From Paramacrobiotus metropolitanus (taxonomy: Eukaryota > Tardigrada > Eutardigrada > Parachela > Macrobiotidae): a stretch of 64,000 bases of DNA. Position numbers and translations under genes: made by a program. Position 1 is the first letter of the stretch, and every line of letters begins with the position of its first letter. A model generated the notes under the pieces. The model had not been told where the DNA came from and did no database searches. It saw only the letters and a program-made list of their open reading frames with translations. Shown piece after piece: positions 12,214-23,662 of this stretch. Location of the stretch: contig NW_026570237.1 of the NCBI RefSeq assembly GCF_019649055.1, positions 186,001-250,000 of the forward strand. Direction: 5' to 3'.

Positions 12214-12785
12214 TTACGACCGTTTTACCGCGTGATCCGAGGCTTCGCACCGTTCTTCCGGGTTGTCCGCGCGCTTGATCCGCTTGTCCGCGTTGGTAAA
12301 GTTGCGGGTTACCGCAACAAACACAGCGCTCAGTAGATCCTCCAGGATGCCTCCCGGGAACTTGCACGTATATGATCTGTTCCGTAGTTCATTAGAAAAC
12401 TGTACGAGCGACTGGCTAGCTTGCTGACGGGTGCGAAAGAATGTAGCCCATTCAGTCGTCTGATAGGTCACCTTGATGTATATGTCGTCGAGTTTCTTCA
12501 GCAGCTAATCATACGAAAATTCGGTTGGATCTTTCGGTCGGCAAGCGCTGACAACATCCTGGAAGGCGCGCAATTCCAGGCTGTTGATCAGCACTTCGTT
12601 TTGCTTGTAGCTGTAGTCTCTGTGAGGGACAGGTAGTTTTTGAGGAGGGACTTCCAGGATGTCCATTCAATCTGATCCGGATTAAAACGGATCAAGTTCT
12701 GGGCTTTTTCTTTCGCGGCAGTCATTGGGGAAAACACTGGGGAAGTATCAGAAGTCGACGTGGATGTATCGACCGATCCGGGCAT
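12214..12785 (-). pseudogene. Retrotransposon gag N-terminal fragment
   Basis: The minus strand from 12785 reads MPGSVDTSTSTSDTS and reaches LIRFNPDQIEWTSWKSLLKN, the W-x-x-(W/Y)-containing start of Ty3/gypsy-type gag. After a frame change near 12590 it continues to TYQTTEWATFFRTRQQASQS, with the Q-x3-S-(L/V)-x2-(F/Y) region expected in the capsid C-terminal half. It then runs into basic residues and stops at 12214. It faces the same way as the gag at 8478-10594 and may be part of the same or a related element. Confidence 0.5.
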
Positions 12786-12872
12786 ACACTCGCTTGAGTA
12801 ATACCGCCTTCACGCCAATGTCGTATATGTAATACGCTTTAATAATATAATAATACAGTAATATCACAAAGT

Positions 12873-12981
12873 CTCAGATTCTCGTACCCAGCTGGTAATT
12901 GTACTAAATCATCAGTATTAGTACATATCACAACTCAGATTCTCGTACCCAGCTGGTAATTGTACTAAATCATCAGTATTA
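12873..12981. repeat. 48-bp direct repeat, two copies
   Basis: CTCAGATTCTCGTACCCAGC and the following bases occur at 12873-12920 and again at 12934-12981, separated by a 13-bp spacer. No coding content. Confidence 0.85.
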
Positions 12982-13471
12982 ATCATGAAAGCAACATCAT
13001 ACACTACAATTAATAAAAATAATCGAATCGTCAAAATATTACGAAATGCACTTACATCTCAGTATTAAGTGCAACAACATACAAGTAGGTGCAAGGACAT
13101 TACATAAAGAACCTAAACATAAAGTACATTTTAACCGACGGGATACAGTTGCGTGGACGCAAGGCCGTTATCCGTAAGTTTGCAAGCCGATGATCGAGGA
13201 AGGATTAATTTGCAAAACTGAAGGTGTATAATTCAGTGCACATCAAAAGCAGGTAAAAAGAGCCATTGGGAGAAACAACTAATCGCAGTTATTAAGACAG
13301 AATTGTTTTTGTAATTTTAACGCCGGCGTGGTATTTAATATGCACGTTATTTTTGGGTCGCTTTGCGATCTTTTGTTATTGTTATTTTAGAAAAGGTAGA
13401 GTGATCCGTTCCACATCAGGGCTATTAAGGACGCTCCCAGCTTGAATAAAATCCGATCTAAACTGGTCGAG

Positions 13472-14460
13472 TTAGCAAAGGCATATCACGGCCCGGAGTT
13501 TTTGTCGCGCTCCTGGGCTCGCAAGAGCGGCCCAATTTGGACTTCCGCTGGCCGCACCGATCTCCAGTCTGGCTTTAAGCAACCTCTCAACCAACGCCAA
13601 TAATTCTTTGCGTTCATGCGGTTGAAAAAAGGTGGTGGACGGAGCAGCCAAAAAAAATTTTGAAAAAACCGGTTTAGGTTTCAAGGCGTTTCTGACTGTA
13701 GTAGAGTTACATATTTTGAAAGAACTCCACTAAAGCTTTCTTCCAGTTTATCAGCTTTTTCTTTATCCGTATAAGATTTACCTAGCTCTTCTAAGATATC
13801 AAAGAGCTTTATTACTCTGGCCAGGTAGCCATGATTCAATTCATCTGATTTGAACTTCCGACGATTGAGCACACCAATCTGGTGTTCCAGGAAACCAGGA
13901 GAACAAAGTCGGCGCGTAAAAAGTGCTCTCAATATGTTCCAGGACGCTGGTGCGGAAATAAACGCTTTATTTCTATGGTACCAAGCTAAAGCTGTTACCC
14001 TGTGGTAAAGAGCGAGGGGATCAGCCATAAATTGCTCCGTGTTCCCATGCGCATGCGTTTTTACTCCGAAAACTTTTTAAAACAATCCAATGTCCTCATC
14101 CGCTTCCTTTGAGAGCGTTGGCGGCGCTACCGGCGGCGCTACCGGCGGCGCTACCGGCGGCGCTACCGGCGGCGCTACCGGCGGCGCTACCGGCGGCGCT
14201 ACCGGCGGCGCTACCGGCGGCGCTACCGGCGGCGACTGTCCATTATCTTCGCGGCGATAATCATGGCCGTTGATAACTGAAACTCCATCCCGCGATTGGT
14301 ATTCAGCGTCATGAACGCTGCCTCCAAGATCAGGATTCTCATTATCGTCATTTCTGACTTGGTCTAACGCAATAACTTTCGGATTGAATCCCCAGCTATT
14401 GACTGACCCTGCCTGACTTTCCCTTAAAAGGCGATCCGAGAAGCGCTTGTTTATTTTCAC
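13472..14460 (-). pseudogene. Second gag-like relic with (PPVA)n insert
   Basis: Minus-strand reading from 14460 starts MKINKRFSDRLLRESQAG, runs through nine PPVA units and reaches a TAA at about 14077. The same frame then continues to MADPLALYHRVTALAWYHRN (14028), a D-P-x3-Y/W gag-capsid opening. It goes on with FLEHQIGVLNRRKF and a leucine-rich region to 13681. A further fragment (13684-13472, KPKPVFSKFFLAAPSTTFF) follows in a different frame. The in-frame stop and frame change make it a relic. Assignment to gag rests on general architecture only. Confidence 0.4.
14120..14227. repeat. 12-bp minisatellite (GGCGGCGCTACC), nine units
   Basis: Nine perfect tandem units of GGCGGCGCTACC. On the minus strand they encode nine Pro-Pro-Val-Ala repeats in the frame of the gag-like relic, so length changes are always in frame. 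Confidence 0.95.
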
Positions 14461-14522
14461 TAGTCAGGCTGTAATTTCTTTAACTCCGTTCCGACAGTAT
14501 TTTAAAAATCGATTACTCTAGC

Positions 14523-14560
14523 ACGCCTGTGTAGAGTAATCGATTACTCTACACAGGCGT
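14523..14560. repeat. Perfect 38-bp palindrome
   Basis: ACGCCTGTGTAGAGTAAT is followed by CG and then its exact reverse complement, with no spacer. A partial extra half-site, ATCGATTACTCT, lies just to the left at about 14509-14520. It may be a fold-back transposon end or a dyad binding site; nothing nearby decides which. Confidence 0.9.
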
Positions 14561-14599
14561 AATCCCGAACTTGAACACCAAACCAGCTCACTATGGCCG

Positions 14600-16250
14600 C
14601 GCCCAGTTTGTACATGGTCTGTGTCCTGTGCTGCAACGTAATTCCATGGTACAAAAAATATGCGTCCAGAATGCTGGGGCGGTCTTACACGCAGTATGGC
14701 ATCCGGTCCGGTGGCTTCCAAAAACGTACTCACGAAAGCATGATGACGATCAGATGGTTTTTTTTTCTAACGTTTAGACGACGAAGAAATTAAAGTATAC
14801 TCATTTCTCAAATTAAACCTGAGTATTTATTGTTAATTCACGTCCAAATGGTTTATCGCAATCTACCATTAATATCTACGTACAATGACATCTTTCGGGG
14901 TAGCATCAGTGCCTTTGGCATCGTCCGCAATTTTTGCGCTAGAAGCATTCTTTGCCCACAACAGATAGTGCCGAACACGGGTGCGGAAATACGTATCGCT
15001 GAAAAGTCTTCTTTGGCTGATATCTCAAAAACCATACGAGGAGGGGGTAAATACATGGGATAGACAGAAAAAACGGCATTAATAAGGGATAACCATTCAA
15101 GTGTTGTGCAGCATGGCCAGCCACCAAGAGAAGGCAGTCCAGCGACACCACACAAAATTCAGGCTTTGAGGCCCGAACTGCCTTCTCCGTAGACTTTTAT
15201 GTTATACTCCAACATCTGCGTCTTGCACATTTCAGAATCAAACCGTGCAATCTTTGTCTTAAAAGAACAAGAAATGATTAACAAGATTTTCGATACCACG
15301 AAAGCCGTGATCTACGAGAAACAACACAAGTACAGCCAATTAAGTTTCCCATAGACAAAGCACAGGGCTCCGTAAAAGCAAAGTTAGCAAACCATCCGAC
15401 TCTCTTGCTTAGTCTACGAGAAACTCAAATGGCTCGATCTTGCCTCAGTTTTAATAAGTGGCGAGTTGTTTGGTATCAGAAATCTTGTAAATTTTTTCTT
15501 GTTTTGAGCTATCGATTGTGCGGATTAATTCCGAAATGTGCAAGACGAAGGTGGTTGAGTTTAACAAAGACGTCTACGGAGAAACAGCTCGAGACTGGAG
15601 TCTCAATGGGCTGTTCTGCACTTGTCGAATCCATTAACCTGTATTCCGGCCAAAATAATTTCCAGTTACAGTGTAACAGCGAAAACCATAAGTTGGGGCT
15701 CCAACGCGTCTTCACAAAGTGCAGTGACCGGGTCAGAGTTCAACGGCCTTTATTCCATAAACAAAGAATTAAGCTGTCCGTGCTACCATAATCAAAAATC
15801 CGCCTCCACACGTTTATCGTACCTTCCCTGGACCAGCCTTTTAATCATTATCATTTTTCCGAGCGCTGGCCAGTGGTCTGAAAGAATGAGTCCATTACGG
15901 ATCGTTCAGTTATTACCACTGTCCATTTCCTCCTTGCGGACCCTGAACGTGAAATCAATGCGATTACTTTCGTTTGATGATAACGGAACAAGCGAGACTT
16001 CGACACTTAAAGTATTCATTTGAAGTATTTGTAATACGAGTAGTTTGTCGGGTTATTCTGCATAATCAATTTCCAGACCAACCGCCATCAAGTGATGCGG
16101 GCCTGTGTGATTATTTCGAATCAAGACAGGAAGTGCACGGTTGGAGAGGAAAGTCGCCGGTTTGTAACATTGTTGGGAAGAGGAAAAAGAAAATGTGTTC
16201 GGCAACGCGTGGTGGTCTAAGGCGAATATTTTTGTAGCCTAAATATTTTA
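14600..16250. other. No recognisable gene
   Basis: Several short open frames on both strands, none with a recognisable motif, consistent codon pattern or splice structure. Probably degraded mobile DNA. Confidence 0.3.
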
Positions 16251-16260
16251 AACGCAAACA

Positions 16261-16870
16261 TCATTTCTTTATCTGAACGGCCTGGTCCCAATGCTCAGCC
16301 GTGCTAAAAATTGAGATACAGTAATCGTGTAAATTACCGTGTACCATCCAGCCGGCAACCACGGTAACTATCATTACGGCAACATATTGCGTAATTTTTG
16401 TTCCACATTTACCAAAACTTTTAAAAGATACTTCTAATAGAAAGCCATGACAAGTGGGTAACGATTCCTTCTTGTAGTTACAAAAGTTGCACACTGTTTC
16501 CGCAAATAATTATTCAACAGACTCCTTTACTTGGATAATAGGTGTTGTTGATGGATTGTGCAGGTGCGGGCACAACAACCTCTTGTGCCACCACCATTTC
16601 TTTCAGCTCTGGTGCAGATGGAGCGCCCGGCGCTGCGGCAACAAAAAGCAACGAATGGCAATTTTCTGAGTGCGGGAAACGTGATCGATCGTAAGGAGCG
16701 CGACACATGGGACATTCAATTGGTTCTTCTTCCACTAACCGTCGAACCTCCCACATTAAGATGTGATCTTGGTGAAAAGGGCAGTGCGGCCAGGTTGGAT
16801 GCGGCCAGCATGCAAACGGGGCATATAACCGGAATGGTAATTTATGGTTGGATATTGTTGTGAAGTTCGG
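16261..16870 (-). CDS. RING-like zinc-binding ORF, possibly with downstream membrane segment
   Basis: Minus strand near 16800-16690 reads HPTWPHCPFHQDHILMW followed after 13 residues by ECPMCRAPYDRS. This resembles the second half of a RING-H2 domain (C-x2-H-x2-H ... C-x2-C). A CPVC pair that would supply the first ligands lies just upstream in another frame (about 16835), so the domain is frame-broken or spliced. The ORF ends at 16514. A second frame (16494-16261) has four cysteines early and a hydrophobic segment, YVAVMIVTVVAGWMV. If functional it would be a membrane-linked E3-type protein, but this is tentative. Confidence 0.3.
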
Positions 16871-16879
16871 TGACTACAC

Positions 16880-18040
16880 ACAAACACACGGCAGAACGTT
16901 GCGGGAGCGTTACTCAGCTCAAACGGCATCCAGCAGAATTAAAAGGCGCTACCTTAAAAACCTGGATAGGCGGGGACCACGCCGCATGGTAACATGAGGA
17001 AAAGCAGTGTTGACAAGAGAGATATAAGCGGGGTCCTTAGTTCGACATACTGCTAATGTGAAACACTGGATAAGTATCTTGTGTGATAACCGATTTGAGT
17101 GGTAGCTCATCAGCAATCACCAACTCGGATAGTTGCATTTTATTACCGAGTGAATTTTGGCGCACCACTCGTTCTCGCTGCGAGAAACGAAGTTCAACAG
17201 CCACGTGCATGACAACTGACCTGCAGTGGTTGACCCATTCTTATTGAGCCCAAATTTTTGGGTCTGCTAAAGGGAGCACGTAACATGATGCGCTGGCTGC
17301 CGCTTCGATCCTTCAAGACTGGTTCCAGACGACCAATTACTTTTTCATAATCTCCAGGTTAGGAAGCATTTAAACCACGGCGGGGTTCCCAGGATGTTTT
17401 GTACACATCAGTTTTATGATGTGAATATCGCACGTCTCAATCAAGTCCCTCCTTTGAAACAGTTCTTAGTCATCCATGGCAGAAAACACAAAAAGATGCT
17501 TGTTTTTGGGAGGAACATCTCAGCTCAAACGGAGAACAGGCTTTCCTAGTGGATACAGCAAAGTACGGCCCCCTCTCACCAAACGTACTGTGACGACATC
17601 GTCACTAGTCGAGCCGCACCGCCATCGCTTTATAGCTGTGTGACTTGTGCCTAAGTCGCTTTATAGTGACTTGTGCCTAAGTGTCTTCATAAACAAAACC
17701 ACGGCATATATTCTCTCGATTCTCTTCTGCCGTCCGAAACGGATTGTGCAGTTTTCTGAGTGTATACACAGTATATACAAGTATACTACTGTGCAATACG
17801 GACTGTGAAACGCAAGTCGCAACCAGTGTCTGGGCTGACCCAAAATAAATTCAACACGTCTATCTCAATATATATCCACGGATAACTGGATGACTTGTCT
17901 AAACACTCTCTGTGTACTATCATTTACACGGTATTCATAACCTGCGACCATCGACTTGCTTTGACGATCTGCCTTTTCGTGAGCTCACTCGGATGACCAG
18001 CAAGACATCGAGCAACAGATGCGGCCAGGGCTGACCGATT
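16880..18040. other. No recognisable gene
   Basis: Only short unsupported frames. A local repeat, GCTTTATAG with GTGACTTGTGCCTAAG, occurs twice at about 17630-17680. Confidence 0.35.
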
Positions 18041-18047
18041 CATGAGT

Positions 18048-18455
18048 TCATTCACTTTCAGTTATGATCACTGATGCGGAAATCCTATTACAAATTAGGG
18101 GAAAAACACAGAGAAACATAGAGAACACTACTACTGCAAGCAGAACACTACTACTGCAATCCTTGTCGTAGTTACGGTCACCGTCTGGGTATCTGGTGTT
18201 GCGGCTGCTAGTGGTGCTGCTTGGAACGGCAGGAAGGCAAGTTACGTTGTTGTTGTCGTATGAGCTCCTGATGATGTCGGCTGTTGCTCCTGATAAAGGT
18301 GTGGTTGTTGCTTTATAATGCGACCCATCACTTGACAATCGTGTGTCGGTAGTGGTGGTGGTGGTGGTTGAGACACTCGGGTGTTGAGAACAGCTGCGGC
18401 GGGTGGCGGCGGCTTCGCCGATAGAAAATGCTCTGGGACACCGAGATGAATCCAT
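18048..18455 (-). CDS. Ser/Thr-rich ORF with C-terminal membrane segment
   Basis: A 135-codon frame: the N-terminus is Ser/Thr/Asp-rich, including a Thr-run from an ACC repeat, followed by one hydrophobic segment near residues 102-122 (VLLAVVVFSMFLCVFPLIC) and a short tail. The overall shape is that of a small mucin-like single-pass protein, but low complexity makes a chance ORF possible. It points away from the ribonucleotide reductase pseudogene and may belong to the same decayed Polinton segment. No family recognised. Confidence 0.3.
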   Translation of the reverse strand: MDSSRCPRAFSIGEAAATRRSCSQHPSVSTTTTTTTDTRLSSDGSHYKATTTPLSGATADIIRSSYDNNNVTCLPAVPSSTTSSRNTRYPDGDRNYDKDCSSSVLLAVVVFSMFLCVFPLICNRISASVIITESE

Positions 18456-18729
18456 TCCTGAACAAATTTAACAAAAGCTGAAATCACAGTTGAAAGGTGA
18501 TTGAAATTTGCAGCTACGCGTCGTGAGCAGATTTGAAGAAGAATATCTGACTGACTGACTGACCGAATTCTGAATGTTCAGCGTGCAGGGCTTTTTAAAC
18601 ATACAAACATTATGAAAAATTTGCATCTGCGATACAAAGGGTGGACATACACAGGCAGGCAGGCAGCCCGGTATATATCAGGTAATGGTTGCGTGATAAT
18701 GTTGTTCCGCTGTAATTATCTCAGATTGC

Positions 18730-18736
18730 TATATAA
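18730..18736 (+). promoter_or_regulatory. TATA box of the ribonucleotide reductase pseudogene
   Basis: TATATAA located 52 bp before the ATG at 18788. Confidence 0.5.
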
Positions 18737-18787
18737 TCCACTGCACATAAGCTTTTATTTTAAAACTTCGTTTCCAGTCTGTTAGCA

Positions 18788-19815
18788 ATGGATGTCGCTA
18801 CCGTTGATCTGAGTGACAACATGTGCACTCCGAATGGCCGCACTCTCAGCGACAAGGACGATGAATTTAACAGCAACAAAGTGATTGCTGCAGTAGCGGC
18901 AGGTGAGCCAGTTCTTCAGTCAACATGGAAAAGATATGTGTTATTCCCGATAGAACTAGACGGAGCCTGGCAGCTATACAAAAAGGCCGCAGCCTCTTTT
19001 TGGACGCTTGAATAGATCAACTTTGCGCATCACGTGCGACAGTGGCCGTCCCTGCTGGACCATGAAAAAACACTAATTCGTAATGTCTTATCATTTTTTA
19101 TTTCTTCGGACGGACTAGCCATGGAAAATCTAGCGGAAAATGTTCTTACAGAAATACAATGCCCAGAGATTAGAACATTGTATGCTTATCAAACCTTTAT
19201 GGAAAACATACACAGCGAAACGTATTCGCTTCTTATTTTAACCTATGCCCAGGACAGTATTCAACGGTTACAGTTGCTGCAAGCAATTATTAATAATAAA
19301 AATGTGGTTTAAAAGGCGGAATGGGCAACCCGGTACATAAAAGATCGTCAAAATCGGACATTTAGCGAACGTTTTGTTGCGATTGCCTGCTCAGAAATGC
19401 TGTTTTTTTTGCGGAGCATTTGCCGTTATCTACTGGTTTTAGGAACCTTTAGCAATGCTTGAATTTGCATGTTGGTTTTACCGTTAACTCCTGTACAAAG
19501 TTCCAGCGGAAAAAATCTATGAGATGGTACAAGAGGCAGTTGAAACCGAATCAAGGTTTTAGGAAAATGCGTTTCTCATCCGCTTCGCGGCCTCAACTGT
19601 ACCATTATCAAAGGCTACGTGCAATTTGTACCTGATGTACTGTTAGAGATGCTAGAATTGGATGCTATTTTTCACACACCTTTTTTATGAAAAACATCTC
19701 GTTTGAGGGAAAAAGCGATTTTTTTGAGCGTCGTGTCTATGAATACCGCAAGGCGGATGTAGGAAGCAAGATGCAAGAATCAAACCATACATTTACGTCG
19801 GATGCTGAATTTTAA
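18788..19815 (+). pseudogene. RRM2-like: Ribonucleotide reductase small subunit (R2), intronless pseudogene
   Basis: Class Ia R2 makes deoxyribonucleotides with the large subunit using a diiron-tyrosyl radical. The frame shows KRYVLFPIE and YKKAAASFWTLE near residue 70, then VLSFFISSDGLAMENLAENV and FMENIHSETYSLLILTY, the last carrying the E-x2-H iron-ligand motif and the adjacent Tyr. Later parts survive in shifted frames: KAEWATRYIKDR, FSERFVAIACSEMLFFL, a YEYRKADV-like stretch and a C-terminal FTSDAEF, matching the conserved R2 tail. A TAG at 19013 interrupts the frame in the first iron-ligand region, a TAA follows at about 19310, and the C-terminal half is frame-broken. Lack of introns and a position beside a Polinton polymerase suggest capture by a viral element, though a processed host copy is possible. 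Confidence 0.8.
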
Positions 19816-19824
19816 AATAGTTTT

Positions 19825-20477
19825 TTATTCAGTCATGTTTTTAAACGCCTCATTTTGAGATTTCATTAGAGATTTCACAACCGACAATTTTGGGCTTTTG
19901 CTATCGTAAGGAAAAACTTTATAACGATGTACTCGACCATGGCTGTAATTCTTGAGACAGTCAACACATCTAATATCTTCCCACTTTCTTGTCCATGTGC
20001 AGCCAGGATGTGCGCACTGGTTTTCTTTGGTGGGGTAATAATCTTCCTGTACCAAAAATTCAATATCTTGGAAATTCGGCAGGTCGGAAAAGGTGCGCAT
20101 ACGGTTGGGGTGAGTGCGGCGGCGTGATACGTGCCGTTCATGAGGATCAGTGTTTAACAGTGAATAAGCTTTCATATCCTGACGTTCCCGTTTAGCATGA
20201 TGTAGGATAGATCTTTCTGACCATGCAAACAGCGCACAGCGCTTCTGAAGTTGTAGCCAATGCCCGATAAATAATAGCGTTTCCAGTGTGGCAGGTGGAA
20301 CATGACGGTGTACATGTGTCGCAGGCGGTCCTTCACCGGATTGCTGTAAATAAGCGGGGCGTCTTTGTAGTCATCATGATCGTGAACGGCTTGGTCGTCA
20401 TCGCTGTCACCGCTTGCGTTGCTATCACGACGATTATCCTCCTTGTTATTGTCGTTACCGTCGTTGTGCACGAACAT
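19825..20477 (-). CDS. Unrecognised gene with Cys-rich C-terminal half, frame change inside
   Basis: The first frame (ATG at 20477) starts MFVHNDGNDNNKEDNRRDSN, an acidic/Asn-rich stretch, then YTVMFHLPHWKRYYLSGIGY. It stops at 20172 in an ATGA overlap with a second frame (20175-19825), which reads HERHVSRRRTHPNRM and contains a Cys/His cluster (CAHPGCTWTRKWEDIRC followed by VDC). The second frame is -1 relative to the first and continues upstream of its ATG without a stop, so this looks like one gene with one frame change. It is convergent with the ribonucleotide reductase pseudogene and downstream of polB1. A reverse-strand TATA-like element (CATATAAA, 20628-20635) precedes it by about 150 bp. 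Function unknown; nucleic-acid binding is a guess. Confidence 0.4.
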
Positions 20478-21234
20478 ATGCACGGTTAAACGATGATGAT
20501 GATACGGCACCGCCGCTGCCGCAACTGCTTGCTAGAAGAGGAACGAAAACAAACCGAACCGAAGTAAGGGGATCCATTATAGCGCACGAAACCGATTAGC
20601 AAATAATAAGACCGCTTATCACTGGCGTTTATATGCAGCCACACTGGTAAATGATAATGACGCTTGCAACAGTCAAATGAGAGGAACGCACATATGCAAA
20701 CATGATTGATTTAGTGATGCGTTATGGAGGCGGAGCAAGTTAAGTGAGCTGACCATCCGCCTACTGACCGCCTACCGCCTACCCAAATTATACCGCGCAG
20801 TTAAGCAGTAATTTTTGTGCATTCTGCTGTAACTAAGTTCCAGTCAATCACGTAGAGATTCGTTTAAATGGTTAAATGATGGTCCCTACAAGCATATAAA
20901 CCCGCCAACAGCCGGCAGAGTTTAGTTAGTGCAGGCAGCTGCAAACAATTGTGCACTGCGTACACCTGTCTATGTTAAGTGTAATTTCAAGAGTTGCCTG
21001 TGCCATATTTCTAGTGATAACGACAACGTTAAAAGTTTTAAACAAGCGCGCCGTTGAAAGATTCTATCGAAGTTGTGCTATTCTGCGTACTAGTTATAGC
21101 ATTGCTACGTTATTAGCAACCACATCAGCTTGAACACATTGTTTCACGCTAATGATTTGTCAATAACGGAGCAGTAGCACTCTTTTCATAACAGCACTAC
21201 TAAAAATAGACAAAAAAACAAAGACTATTTCTTA

Positions 21235-23360
21235 TTACTGTTTAGTGCCGAATGGAAGTCTAGGGAAATCGGCAAGAAGCATGCGATTATCGTGAACCAT
21301 CCGCGGTTTTTTAAAAAGCTGTACGGTGTTTATTTCTTGGGTTTTCCCGTCCCGCTTTATGAACTCCGGAAAGATCACTTTGACGTGCTCGTCCTTTCCA
21401 TCCAGCAGGCGCTTCAGGGCATCAAAGTCTAAAGTACGACCGCTTCGAACAAAAGACTTTTCCACTTCATCAAAATCAAGAATGTTTTCCGTGTACCCAT
21501 TTTGTGCAATCCCTTTTGCCTGGAACAAAACCTAATTATTATATAAATTAAAAAATAACGCACGATATGCTCAATTTCAGCTCAATGCGCCCAGTGTCAG
21601 TCTTGTAACTGTAAACCTTTGGTCCACACGACACGGACTTCACGATGCGGCTTCCTCAGGCCAGCAATTGATTCTCCCAATCACCGAGAATGCTTCCGGT
21701 CTCTGGCAACCAGTCCCCGGGACGCTGAATAAATACGCCAGAATCGGTGTCATAGTACATCAACTGGTCACCCAACTTTCCCATCAAGTCCAGCAAAACA
21801 TGTCGGGCGCTGGCTGTGGTGAAGGCGGCGACAGCTACATTAGTGGAATTGTTGCCTTCGTTGTAGTCTTCTCCTTGCGAATATGACACCATTAGACAGT
21901 CTTCGTTAATTGCATAAACTTCCTGAATTTCCACAGCATTTGTACGGATGAAATCCAGGTACGGCTTGATCTTGTGCAGGAACTTTGTTACAGAAAAATT
22001 ATCCCTTTGACCCAGCTTGCCCCATAGAGAATTTAGACAGTTTTTGGCTACATTGCGCCGGCCTGCATCATAAATCATAGCTTCCGGATCCAGATCAATG
22101 CCCTCGCGTTCTTTTACTTGTCGAATGTATGCGTTTTTCTGTTTCTGAGTCTTGCACCAACTTCGCCATCCACTGGCTTCCATCTTGATTTTTAAGAACT
22201 TGTTGATATATTTGGCAAACAGATCAGATTCTTTTTCGTACCAGTGGTACACTTCGTGTACTTTCTGCACGGTATATTTCCGGTCCATGGCGTGGTGAAG
22301 TTCCGGTGTAGTCCATACCCCTTCGAAACAGCGATTCCCAACACCGTGCTGACAATAGTCGTTATTCTGAGTATCAGCGCAGGTCCGACACAAAGCAAAA
22401 ACAAGGTTCTTGTTGATGGTAGCGAGTAAGACTGGGTACAGACACTGCGGTCTTGGAAGGACTTTACAGTATACAAGGCCAAAATACTTTCTAACGTCCT
22501 CCAAGTCCGAGAGAATAACTGTTGGGTGTCCGATCGGATACGCTTTCGTCTTGTTAACAAAAGGGTACAGGCTGACCACATCAAAGTGAAGGATTTTCTC
22601 TCCAGTTTTCACTTCATATTACAGTCGACTGGCGCTAGTCCGACCGCCTTTGAAGGAATCCCTAGGGTTCATGGGATTGTAAAGGCTTTGCTTGGATAGG
22701 AAATCAGCAATGTCTGGTTCCTTCCGCTCTTTCTTCCAATGGCATTCCCACATTGTTACCGCTTTGTAGTTCTCGTCCTCCAGATTGCGCACACGGCCCA
22801 CGTACACTTCCCATACATCACGCATCAGCTTTCGCGAAAAATGTGACCGATCCTCCTGCTCCGCACACTCAGGGTGCCCATGGAATACGCAACCATTGTA
22901 CTCATACACAGTACGCGTTACCGCATCGTAGCCGTCCACGTAGTACGGACCGATGTGCACTTGTTTGCCATTACGACCATGTTGAATGCGACCGCCCAAG
23001 TCTCGGTAAAGCGCTTCCAGCCACTGCGTTGCCTGCACACTGGTGCGCCGGTTACGGAGACGACCATGTGCAGACAAAACGCCCAATTTGTTAAGTTCCA
23101 GATGGAACGTACGGTAATACTTCTTGCGGGCGGATGACATGGTGATACTGGCCAGAGGGTTCAGTGACGGGAGACCCTGAAAATCCTGAGCAAACTGTAA
23201 AGCGCAACGGTGAAGGACAGTGACATCGTCGGAACAATAGGCCATGATTTCCGCTCGGAAGTCGAAGGGATTTTCAGACGCTGCCTTAGCCTTGGCATAC
23301 CGCTGCAGGAATTCTTGCTTGTGCTTCCCTTTCAAACAATCAAAGAAATACATTTTCGGT
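21235..23360 (-). pseudogene. POLB: Polinton DNA polymerase B, C-terminal part (polB1)
   Basis: Protein-primed family B DNA polymerase of Polinton/Maverick type. The piece 23353-22619 holds the end of the exonuclease region and VDGYDAVTRTVYEYNGCVFH. The piece 22612-21656 is an intact palm: motif A FDVVSLYPFVNK, motif B AKNCLNSLWGKLGQR and motif C YYDTDSG, followed by PGDWLPETGSILGDW. After a frame change near 21656 come SCGPKVYSYKTDTG and a last segment 21528-21235 ending PRLPFGTKQ. Compared with polB2 at 47.8 kb it is clearly divergent in sequence and lacks introns within motifs B and C, so the two come from different element lineages. The gypsy element at 23361 splits the gene. Confidence 0.85.
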
Positions 23361-23613
23361 TGTCATATAGAGAATGTATTTCCGTGTCACGTCTGTACAT
23401 CTACATAGCCTCTTGTGTTATTTACCTAAATACCTTCACTCTTTTACTCGTATTTAAACGCTACCGTTTCTCTCATACGAGAATTCATGCTCTCATCATT
23501 CTACGATCATCTCGATGCTATTTCTCTACGATCATCACCGACTGTACGTTTACCATTAAAGCTATTTAGTATCATCCGCGTATTCTCAATTACTAGTAGA
23601 ACCCTGTATTACA
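23361..23613 (+). repeat. 5' LTR of the gypsy element
   Basis: Paired with 29156-29408. Directly after it, TGGTGGCTCCAGGGGTTGTC (from 23615) is the expected place and form (TGG start) of a tRNA primer-binding site. I could not assign the tRNA. Confidence 0.9.
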
Positions 23614-23662
23614 ATGGTGGCTCCAGGGGTTGTCTAAATTCGGTTTAGACACTGTAGCTTTC

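Noticed and set aside
14120-14227. Possible CRISPR-like array
   Set aside because: Units are contiguous with no spacers; it is a coding-frame minisatellite in a eukaryotic region.
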